6,040 bases of DNA, taken from the NCBI GenBank assembly GCA_946481265.1, contig CAMLNE010000262.1:1-6040 (forward strand). Direction: 5' to 3'. Under the pieces are notes generated by a model, which was not told the DNA's origin, ran no database searches, and was given only the letters and a program-made list of their open reading frames with translations. The DNA is from an uncultured Panacagrimonas sp. (GTDB lineage: Bacteria; Pseudomonadota; Gammaproteobacteria; Nevskiales; Nevskiaceae). Positions 1 to 6,040 of the stretch are shown here, piece after piece. The number at the start of each line of letters is the position of its first letter. The stretch's first letter is position 1. The translations under genes were made by a program, and so were the position numbers.

Positions 1-130
1 CGAGCGCATGCCGGGATGATGCGCCCTGGGCGGCAGGTGGCGCCGAGGCGCAGCTGCCGCCCCTCCAGGAACGTGGCCGCCGGCGGATGACCGAGCCCCG
101 GCGCCCGTCATCCGGGAGCCGGGGCCTGTC
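1..130. other. Left-edge region without a confident gene
   Basis: No convincing coding region is visible. Plus frame 1 is open from the edge to a TGA at 88-90 (29 codons, low-complexity Arg/Gly/Ala/Pro), so it could be the C-terminal tail of a gene starting outside the window, but its composition gives no family signal. Plus frame 3 stays open into the antisense of the next gene and looks like a high-GC shadow. The right part holds the hairpin listed separately. Confidence 0.4.
84..125 (-). terminator. Hairpin downstream of the UPF0114 gene, possible terminator
   Basis: Arms 95-102 (GCCCCGGC) and 118-125 (GCCGGGGC) pair perfectly over 8 bp. After one G-A mismatch the stem continues for 4 bp (104-107 with 113-116) around a 5-nt loop. 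It lies 5 nt past the stop of the minus-strand gene, where an intrinsic terminator would sit, but no T-run follows on that strand, so termination is not assured. A second, mutually exclusive 8-bp pairing exists between 84-91 (CGGATGAC) and 107-114 (GTCATCCG). Confidence 0.4.
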
Positions 131-739
131 TCAGTGCGCGGCGCCGGCGCGGGCGGCCGACTGCCCACCCATGATCAGGCGGTCGGTCCAGGCGATGCCG
201 ATCGCCGAAAAGATGAAGGCCATGTGGATGATGGTCTGCCACATGACGCCTTCCGAGGTGATCGAGGTGCATTTGACCCCGGCCGCGACCGTCGAGCACA
301 GCGGGTGGGCGCCGATCGAGCCGGCCTCGATGAAGGTCTTGAGCAGGTGGATCGAGGAGATGCCGATGATGGCCATCGCCAGCTTCACCTTGAGCACCGA
401 GGCGTTGACGTGGCTCAGCCACTCCGGCTGGTCGGGGTGGTTCTGCAGGCGCAGGCGCGACACGAAGGTCTCGTAGCCGCCGACGATCACCATCATCAGC
501 AGGTTGGAGATCATCACCACGTCGATCAGGGCCAGCACGATCAGCATCACCTGCTGCTCGTTGAGTTCGAAGGCGCCGTGGATCAGGTGCCACAGTTCCT
601 TGACGAACAGGATCACGTAGATGCCCTGCGCCACGATCAGGCCCAGGTACAGCGGCAGCTGCAGCCAGCGGGACGAGAAGATCAGCGAGGGTAGCGGGCT
701 CAGCGCCGCGTCGATGGAATGCGGATTCGTCGAAGGCAT
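131..739 (-). CDS. UPF0114 (YqhA-type) inner-membrane protein
   Basis: This 202-residue protein belongs to the UPF0114/YqhA family (TIGR00645-like), small inner-membrane proteins of unknown biochemical role. Four hydrophobic helices are visible near residues 26-46, 64-86, 118-137 and 166-186. Family-like stretches include SSRWLQLPLYLGL, the polar-flanked second helix ending in GGYETFVSRL, the SSIHLLKTF segment in helix 3, and IIHMAFIFSA followed by TDRL in helix 4. E. coli YqhA is about 164 residues. The extra length here is an N-terminal tail (residues 1-20), a short C-terminal tail, and a loop between helices 3 and 4 that is about 17 residues longer and carries C148 and C157. With the usual N-in topology that loop faces the periplasm, so a disulfide is possible. 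The ATG at 739 is the only reasonable start, although no clear Shine-Dalgarno sequence precedes it. It is transcribed divergently from slyX and looks monocistronic within the window. Confidence 0.9.
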   Translation of the reverse strand: MPSTNPHSIDAALSPLPSLIFSSRWLQLPLYLGLIVAQGIYVILFVKELWHLIHGAFELNEQQVMLIVLALIDVVMISNLLMMVIVGGYETFVSRLRLQNHPDQPEWLSHVNASVLKVKLAMAIIGISSIHLLKTFIEAGSIGAHPLCSTVAAGVKCTSITSEGVMWQTIIHMAFIFSAIGIAWTDRLIMGGQSAARAGAAH

Positions 740-766
740 CGGTCAGGGGTCGGTCGTGGGGCGCGG

Positions 767-772
767 ATTCTA
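767..772 (-). promoter_or_regulatory. Possible extended -10 promoter of the UPF0114 gene
   Basis: Read on the minus strand, this is TAGAAT (5 of 6 matches to TATAAT), preceded by TGC, which gives the TGn signature of an extended -10. No recognisable -35 hexamer lies at the expected spacing, consistent with an extended -10 promoter or with chance. A start site near 760 would give a leader of about 20 nt. Confidence 0.35.
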
Positions 773-828
773 GCAATGCGAAAGCAGCGCGCCGCGCCCT
801 CCCCTGCGGCCCGCCCCGCGTCCGGCGT

Positions 829-834
829 TATGCT
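829..834 (+). promoter_or_regulatory. Possible -10 element directly upstream of slyX
   Basis: TATGCT matches the -10 consensus at 4 of 6 positions and ends 6 nt before the slyX ATG, so transcription would begin at or next to the start codon. No -35 hexamer and no Shine-Dalgarno sequence are visible in the GC-rich upstream DNA. If real, the slyX mRNA would be leaderless. Confidence 0.25.
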
Positions 835-840
835 CGCCGC

Positions 841-1047
841 ATGACCGAAGACCGTTTCATCGACCTCGAAACCCGACTGGCCTACCAGGACGAGGCCATC
901 CGCTCGCTCAGCGACACCGTCGCCCGCCAGCAGAAGAAGATCGACCAGCTCGAAAGCCTTGCGCGGCAGCTGCTGGAGCGCGTCAAGGCGCTCAACGAGC
1001 CGATCTACAAGGGCACGCCCGCCGACGAAGTGCCGCCGCATTACTGA
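841..1047 (+). CDS. slyX: SlyX family protein
   Basis: This 68-residue protein (E. coli SlyX is 72) has the whole family layout. An acidic N-terminus (MTEDRFIDLETRLAYQDEAI) leads into a continuous heptad pattern through about residue 52, giving a coiled coil with the characteristic segment LSDTVARQQKKIDQLE. A short tail ends in the family signature PPHY. SlyX was named from a gene next to slyD in E. coli. Its function is unknown, and it is presumed to be a soluble cytoplasmic coiled-coil oligomer. The ATG at 841 has no Shine-Dalgarno sequence but a -10-like hexamer sits 6 nt upstream. The pseudouridine synthase gene starts 54 bp downstream on the same strand, so the two are probably co-transcribed. 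Confidence 0.92.
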   Translation: MTEDRFIDLETRLAYQDEAIRSLSDTVARQQKKIDQLESLARQLLERVKALNEPIYKGTPADEVPPHY

Positions 1048-1101
1048 GCGCCCGGCAATGGCGTGCGTCCACGGCGTTGCTCCCGGGACAGCGACCCTGA
1101 C

Positions 1102-1983
1102 GTGACCCTGCCCGATCGCGACGGCGTGGGCGCCAGCCACGTGCAGGTGACCGTTGGCCCCTGGGCCAACGCCCTCGAATTCCTGGTGGCCCGCTTCCCG
1201 GGCATCGACGTCGATCAATGGCGGCAGCGTTTCGACCAGGGACGCGTGCTGGCCGCCGACGGCGGTGTGCTCGACGCGCACGCGGCGGTGCGACCCGGCA
1301 CCGACCTGTACTACTACCGGCAGATCGAGGCCGAGCCGCGCATTCCCTTCGAGGCCGAGGTGCTGTTCCGCGACGAGCAGCTGCTGGTCGCCGACAAGCC
1401 GCACTTCCTGCCGGTGATGCCGTCCGGTCGCTACGTGCGCGAATCCCTGCTCGTGCGGCTGCGCCACGCCCTGGACCTGCCCGCGCTCGCGCCGCTGCAT
1501 CGCATCGATCGCGACACCGCCGGCCTGGTGCTGTTCTCCACCGACGCGCGCAACCGCGCCGCGTACCAGGCGCTGTTCGCGCGGCGCGAGGTGCACAAGG
1601 TCTACGAGGCGCTGGCGCCCTGGCGCGCGGACCTCGCCCTGCCCTGCGAGCGACACAGCCGTCTCCAGCCCGGCGAGCCGTTCTTCCGCACGCAGGAGGT
1701 TGCCGGCGAACCGAACAGCCTGACCCGCATCGAGCTGGTCGAGCGGCGCGGCGAAAGGGCGCTCTACCGCCTGTTTCCGCACACCGGCCGCAAGCACCAG
1801 CTGCGCGTGCACATGGCGGCGCTGGGCATCCCGATCCACAACGACCCGCTCTATCCCCTGCTGAGGCCGGTGGCGGCGGACGACTTCGGCGCGCCGCTGC
1901 AGCTGCTGGCCCGCGCCCTGGCGTTCCGCGATCCACTGGACGGCCGCATGCGGCGCTTCGAGAGCCGACGCTCCCTGACGTAG
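1102..1983 (+). CDS. RluA-family RNA pseudouridine synthase
   Basis: The product (293 residues from this start) isomerises a specific uridine in RNA to pseudouridine; the target, rRNA or tRNA, cannot be read from sequence. The catalytic motif HRIDRDTAGLVLF carries the expected aspartate at D136, and the C-terminal family motif GRKHQLRVHMAALG lies around residues 229-242, followed by NDPLYP. The first 65 residues (WANALEFLVARFPGIDVDQW through VRPGTDLYYY) resemble the small S4-like RNA-binding region of this subfamily, and EVLFRDEQLLVADKPHFLPV opens the synthase domain. I chose the GTG at 1102 because the protein then begins MTLPDRDGVGASHV, as related proteins do as far as I recall. A GTG at 1063 adds 13 Arg-rich residues that look non-coding. 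Ribosome binding sites are weak for both. Its TAG stop is formed by the first REP palindrome downstream. It probably shares a transcript with slyX. Confidence 0.88.
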   Translation: MTLPDRDGVGASHVQVTVGPWANALEFLVARFPGIDVDQWRQRFDQGRVLAADGGVLDAHAAVRPGTDLYYYRQIEAEPRIPFEAEVLFRDEQLLVADKPHFLPVMPSGRYVRESLLVRLRHALDLPALAPLHRIDRDTAGLVLFSTDARNRAAYQALFARREVHKVYEALAPWRADLALPCERHSRLQPGEPFFRTQEVAGEPNSLTRIELVERRGERALYRLFPHTGRKHQLRVHMAALGIPIHNDPLYPLLRPVAADDFGAPLQLLARALAFRDPLDGRMRRFESRRSLT

Positions 1984-2047
1984 CCCGGACGCAGTCCGGG
2001 GCGGCCTTGCTCGTCGAGAAGCACTCCCGGACTGCGTCCGGGCTACG
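1979..2047. repeat. Inverted pair of REP palindromes (REPIN/BIME-like)
   Basis: Arms 1979-2000 and 2026-2047 are perfect 22-bp inverted repeats separated by 25 nt. Each arm is itself a small palindrome: a GTAG head followed by CCCGGAC and GTCCGGG around the trinucleotide GCA (7-bp stem, 3-nt loop). The GTAG tetranucleotide next to an imperfect or perfect palindrome is the published hallmark of REP elements mobilised by REP-associated tyrosine transposases, and an inverted doublet is the unit called a REPIN or BIME. The first GTAG (1980-1983) supplies the TAG stop of the upstream gene. Transcribed, the whole doublet could fold into one long hairpin and terminate or stabilise the upstream mRNA. 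No transposase gene is present in the window. Confidence 0.85.
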
Positions 2048-2067
2048 GCCGCGACGGCCGCGACGGC
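2047..2067. repeat. Short tandem repeat beside the REP doublet
   Basis: The 9-mer GGCCGCGAC occurs twice in tandem (2047-2055, 2056-2064), followed by a partial GGC. It directly abuts the right REP arm. It may be chance in such GC-rich DNA. Confidence 0.5.
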
Positions 2068-2079
2068 ACCGAATGAAAC

Positions 2080-2085
2080 TATCAT
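2080..2085 (+). promoter_or_regulatory. Possible -10 element of the transglutaminase-like gene
   Basis: TATCAT matches the -10 consensus at 5 of 6 positions and lies in a rare AT-richer patch immediately after the REP element. It ends 5 nt before the ATG at 2091, so the transcript would start at about the start codon, favouring 2091 over the in-frame ATG at 2073, which would lie upstream of the start site. No -35 match is seen. Confidence 0.35.
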
Positions 2086-2090
2086 CGGGC

Positions 2091-2813
2091 ATGGACGCCC
2101 ATCTTCCGACCCCGACGACCCCCGATCCTTCCGACTGCCTGGCGCCGACGCCCTTCGTCGACTTCGATCATCCGGCGGTGGCGCGCTATGCGCGCGAATC
2201 CGCCGGCGGTCCCGGCAGCGACCGCGAGCGCGCGGTGCGCCTGTACTACGCCGTACGCGACGGCATCCGCTACGACCCCTACCTGATCGACCTGAGCGTC
2301 AAGGGCCTGCGTGCCAGCACGGTGCTCGAGAACGGCCGCGGCTGGTGCGTCAACAAGGCCGTGCTGCTCGCCGCCGTATGTCGCGCCTCCAGCATTCCCG
2401 CCTGCATGGGCTATGCCGACGTGAAGAACCACCTGTCGACCGAGCGTCTGCGCCAGACCATGCAGACCGACGTCTTCTACTACCACGGCTATACCTCGAT
2501 CTTCCTCGATGGCCGCTGGGTGAAGGCAACGCCCGCGTTCAACCTGTCGCTGTGCGAGAAGTTCCGGCTGCGACCGCTGGAATTCGACGGCACCGAGGAC
2601 TCGATCTACCACCCGTTCGACATGAGCGGACAGCGGCACATGGAATACCTCGGCTTTCGCGGCGAGCACGCCGACGTGCCGCTCGAGGCCATCCTGGAGA
2701 TCTTCCGGACGCACTACCCCACCATGCAGCGTCTGGACGCGGGCGACTTCGACCGTGACGTCGACCGCGAGACCGCGACCGACGCCGCTGCCGCTGCCGC
2801 GCGGGGCGCATAA
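2091..2813 (+). CDS. Transglutaminase-like superfamily protein
   Basis: This 240-residue soluble protein has a transglutaminase-like (papain-fold) core at about residues 40-155. The helix-capping nucleophile motif GRGWCVNKAVLLAAVCR places the cysteine at C86, and YYHGYTSIFLDGRWVKATPAF places the histidine at H132. The third residue of the usual triad, the Asp of a DPT-like motif, falls at T147 in KATPAFN, so the triad is not canonical; N151 or D140 might substitute. A conserved-looking C-terminal block follows (CEKFRLRPLEFDGTEDSIYH, then GQRHMEYLGFRGEHADVP), ending in an Ala-rich tail. Members of this superfamily include cysteine peptidases, amidases and non-catalytic folds, so the activity is open. 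No signal peptide is seen, implying the cytoplasm. The start at 2091 is preferred to the in-frame ATG at 2073 (6 residues longer); neither has a Shine-Dalgarno sequence. The aldehyde dehydrogenase gene starts 41 bp downstream, probably in the same operon. Confidence 0.85.
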   Translation: MDAHLPTPTTPDPSDCLAPTPFVDFDHPAVARYARESAGGPGSDRERAVRLYYAVRDGIRYDPYLIDLSVKGLRASTVLENGRGWCVNKAVLLAAVCRASSIPACMGYADVKNHLSTERLRQTMQTDVFYYHGYTSIFLDGRWVKATPAFNLSLCEKFRLRPLEFDGTEDSIYHPFDMSGQRHMEYLGFRGEHADVPLEAILEIFRTHYPTMQRLDAGDFDRDVDRETATDAAAAAARGA

Positions 2814-2844
2814 GTTGCGGGGACTGCGCGAGTTGCCATCCACC

Positions 2845-2848
2845 GGAG
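2845..2848 (+). promoter_or_regulatory. Ribosome binding site of the aldehyde dehydrogenase gene
   Basis: GGAG lies 6 nt before the ATG at 2855 and fixes that start. It contrasts with slyX and the transglutaminase-like gene, which have no such site. Confidence 0.7.
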
Positions 2849-2854
2849 CCGGCC

Positions 2855-4282
<1,428 letters not shown>

Positions 4283-4440
4283 CCATCCGCCGGGGGCACC
4301 GCCAGCGGGACGCGCAAGGCGGGGCAAGACCCAGCTCATCGCGGCCGCCGGTGCGCAGGCGCCGCGCGCTTTGCACATGCGGTGAGCAGCGGCGCACCAT
4401 GCGCTCGCGCGGCACGCCGCTGCCCTTGATTCCGGAAGCC

Positions 4441-4445
4441 AGGAG
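4441..4445 (+). promoter_or_regulatory. Ribosome binding site of the cupin gene
   Basis: AGGAG lies 9 nt before the ATG at 4455 and is the strongest Shine-Dalgarno match in the window, so it fixes the start. The 172 bp between the aldehyde dehydrogenase stop and this ATG has no further gene; it contains a loose 7-bp inverted repeat (4350-4356 with 4392-4398) and no convincing promoter. Confidence 0.75.
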
Positions 4446-4454
4446 AACACAGCA

Positions 4455-4985
4455 ATGGCCCAGAGGATTCGACGCGTGGTCACCGGCCACGACGCGCAGG
4501 GACGCTCCACCATCCTGTTCGACGGTCCCGCCGGATGCGTCAAGGAAATGGACTCGATGCCGGGCCTGGTCCTGACCGACCTGTGGGAAACCGTCGATGC
4601 GCCCGCCGACAACGGCGGCCGCGACGACGCCGTGCAACGCCCGGTGCGGCTCACCCCACCCGGTCGCGGCTCGCTGTTCCGCATCGTCGAATTCCCGCCG
4701 GACTCGGCCTGGAAAGGCAGCGTCGATGCGGAAGCCGCCTTCGACTCGATCGATGCCGGCGCCGCACGCGACCACGACTCGGCCGACCCGATGCGCCACA
4801 AGACCGACACCATCGACTACATCGTGGTGCTCAGGGGGGAGATCCACGCGGTGGTCGATACCGGCGAGGTCCTGCTCAAGGCCGGTGATGTCTTCGTCCA
4901 GCGCGGCACGATGCACTCCTGGAGCGTGCGGGGCCGCGAACCCTGCCTGATCGCCGTGATCCTGATCGGGGCCACGCCGGCCTGA
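4455..4985 (+). CDS. Cupin-domain protein
   Basis: This 176-residue protein carries a single conserved-barrel cupin domain at about residues 105-172, after an N-terminal segment opening RIRRVVTGHDAQGRSTILFDGP that is typical of one family of small stand-alone cupins. Cupin motif 1 reads MRHKTDTIDYIVVLRGEIH: H115 is kept, T117 sits where the second His usually is, and D121 takes the Glu position seven residues before G128. Motif 2 reads GDVFVQRGTMHSW and supplies H154. Compared with a classic dioxygenase cupin the metal-ligand set is therefore reduced, but this HxTxTxDY form looks normal for the subfamily as I recall it. It may be a metabolite-binding protein or an enzyme of unknown reaction, cytoplasmic, with no signal peptide. 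It lies 172 bp after the aldehyde dehydrogenase gene on the same strand, so read-through is possible but an independent promoter cannot be excluded. Confidence 0.88.
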   Translation: MAQRIRRVVTGHDAQGRSTILFDGPAGCVKEMDSMPGLVLTDLWETVDAPADNGGRDDAVQRPVRLTPPGRGSLFRIVEFPPDSAWKGSVDAEAAFDSIDAGAARDHDSADPMRHKTDTIDYIVVLRGEIHAVVDTGEVLLKAGDVFVQRGTMHSWSVRGREPCLIAVILIGATPA

Positions 4986-5296
4986 AGACGGCTGCGGGAT
5001 CTTCGCAGGCACCCCGCGAGTCCGGCGTGCACCGGATACATCTCCGGCGAGCGACGTCCAGGCAAGGTCAAGCCGCCGCGACCTCGAAACGGGCCGGATG
5101 AGGCCTTCGACGGGAGGGCCCAATCCGACTGCCCGGTACGGCGACCAAGGCCCGGACGAGGCCAATGAAGAGCGGTCCGAGGCGCGCCCGGCTTGCACCG
5201 GGCACCGGAAATGCTTTCATGCAGGTCCATGTCCTTCATGCCGCAGGCGCAGGCGCGCCGCCCACGCGGACTGATCACTCCCACCGGAATTGCCGC
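4986..5296. other. 311-bp intergenic region without a supported gene
   Basis: No reading frame here shows protein-family character. It contains a perfect 6-bp hairpin, GCCCGG (5186-5191) with CCGGGC (5198-5203) around a 6-nt loop, and a smaller one, TCCGG/CCGGA, near 5021-5036; both loops end in TGCA. No hairpin followed by a T-run is present to terminate the cupin transcript. A very weak TTGCAC/TTTCAT pair (5193-5198 and 5215-5220, 16-nt spacing) is the only promoter-like arrangement before the next gene. An ATG at 5219 is in frame with that gene. Confidence 0.5.
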
Positions 5297-6040
5297 ATGC
5301 CGATCCTGCCGCGCTCCACCGCTGCCATGCTCGCGATGACCGTCGGTCTGGAGATCGGCGTCGCCACCGCCGCGAATGCCGAGCTGGCGCCGGCGGCGCA
5401 GGCATCCGCCCTGCAGCTGCGCGAACGCCATGCCGCGGCCAGCCAGGCCCTGCAGCGCAGCCCGTTCGGCCGGCCCCTGCTGCTCGACTCCGCCGACGAG
5501 GATGGGCAGTTGAGCGGCGAGGTGCTGGCCGTGCTCGACCTGCCCTTCGCCGACCTGCGTGACACGCTAGAGGAGCCCCGGGCCTGGTGCGAGGTGCTGA
5601 TGCTCACGCCCAACGTGCCGGGCTGTCGCGTCGAGCGCGACGGCGGCGTACAGCTGGAGCTGAGCCTGGCGCGACGCTTCGAGAAGCTCGCCAGCCAGAG
5701 CAGCCACCATGCGACGGTGGACTACCGTGTCACCGCCAACGCCGGCGACTACCTGGCGCTGCACCTGACGGTCGAGAAGGGCCCGCTGGGCACGCGCGAC
5801 TATCGCCTCGGCCTGGAGGCACTGGCGCTCGATGCGCAGCGCAGCGTCCTGCGCCTGCGCTACGCCTACCGCTACGGCCTGCGGGCGCGGCTCGCGGGCA
5901 AGGTCTACCTGGCGACCCTGGGCAGCGGCAAGCTGGGCTTCACCCAGCTTCCCGACAGCACGCCCGAGGAGCCGCACTACGTCGACGGCATGCGCGGATC
6001 GGTGGAGCGCAACGTGATGCGCTACTACCTTGCGATCGAA
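5297..6040 (+). CDS. Secreted protein of unrecognised family, 3' end outside window
   Basis: The frame is open from the ATG at 5297 to the window edge, giving 248 residues with no stop, so the gene is incomplete. I do not recognise a named family. The first 28 residues form a likely Sec signal peptide (R6, a hydrophobic stretch, then AANA before E29), although E19 within the hydrophobic core is unusual. The mature part has C98 and C110 twelve residues apart in WCEVLMLTPNVPGC, a probable disulfide or functional pair in the periplasm. Conserved-looking blocks follow: KGPLGTRDYRLGLEAL (161-176), a Tyr-rich strand LRYAYRYGLRARL (187-199), and RGSVERNVMRYYLAIE (233-248). The alternating strand pattern could suit a START-like/SRPBCC fold, but this is a guess. 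GGAA at 5286-5289 is a weak ribosome binding site. An in-frame ATG at 5219 would add 26 residues and bury the signal peptide, so 5297 is preferred. Confidence 0.75.
   Translation, partial: MPILPRSTAAMLAMTVGLEIGVATAANAELAPAAQASALQLRERHAAASQALQRSPFGRPLLLDSADEDGQLSGEVLAVLDLPFADLRDTLEEPRAWCEVLMLTPNVPGCRVERDGGVQLELSLARRFEKLASQSSHHATVDYRVTANAGDYLALHLTVEKGPLGTRDYRLGLEALALDAQRSVLRLRYAYRYGLRARLAGKVYLATLGSGKLGFTQLPDSTPEEPHYVDGMRGSVERNVMRYYLAIE

Noticed and set aside
700..2085. 461-codon open frame on the minus strand across slyX and the pseudouridine synthase
   Set aside because: Low-complexity composition typical of antisense shadow in high-GC DNA. It overlaps two genes with clear family motifs and also runs through the REP.
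1218..2090. Upstream extension of the transglutaminase-like frame through the pseudouridine synthase gene
   Set aside because: The 291 extra codons are Ala/Arg-rich out-of-frame reading of a recognised gene and of the REP element. Family-like sequence only starts after 2091.
5153..5162. GCCCGGAC-like word in the 311-bp gap resembling part of the REP arm
   Set aside because: It lacks the GTAG head and the paired GTCCGGG half, so it is only a chance GC-rich match.

Overview
The window is about 70% G+C chromosomal DNA from a proteobacterium. A SlyX protein next to an RluA-family pseudouridine synthase, a YqhA/UPF0114 membrane protein and a GTAG-headed REP palindrome pair together suggest a high-GC gammaproteobacterium, Xanthomonadales-like or a neighbouring order. 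This placement is inferred from gene content only. Nothing points to a phage, plasmid, transposon, CRISPR array or tRNA/rRNA gene.

Layout, left to right. 1-130 has no confident gene but holds a strong hairpin just past the stop of the first gene. 131-739 (minus) encodes a UPF0114 four-helix inner-membrane protein. A divergent 101-bp gap leads to slyX (841-1047, plus) and, 54 bp later, an RluA-family pseudouridine synthase (1102-1983). That gene's TAG stop lies inside the head of a perfect 22-bp inverted repeat made of two REP palindromes (1979-2047), which probably also closes the slyX transcript. Next come a transglutaminase-like protein (2091-2813) and, 41 bp later, an aldehyde dehydrogenase (2855-4282), likely one transcript. 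A cupin-domain protein (4455-4985) follows after 172 bp with its own good ribosome binding site. After a 311-bp gene-free stretch, a secreted protein of unrecognised family begins at 5297 and is still open at the window edge (6040).

Most of these genes look like independent housekeeping or accessory-metabolism units. The only group with a plausible joint role is transglutaminase-like protein, aldehyde dehydrogenase and perhaps cupin, which could act on a small aldehyde or amide metabolite; no substrate can be read from the sequence. I did not find a convincing undescribed defence, mobile or regulatory system. The most notable points are the REP doublet that supplies a gene's stop codon, the non-canonical transglutaminase triad, the cysteine-bearing extra loop in the UPF0114 protein, two starts that look leaderless, and the unrecognised exported protein at the right edge.
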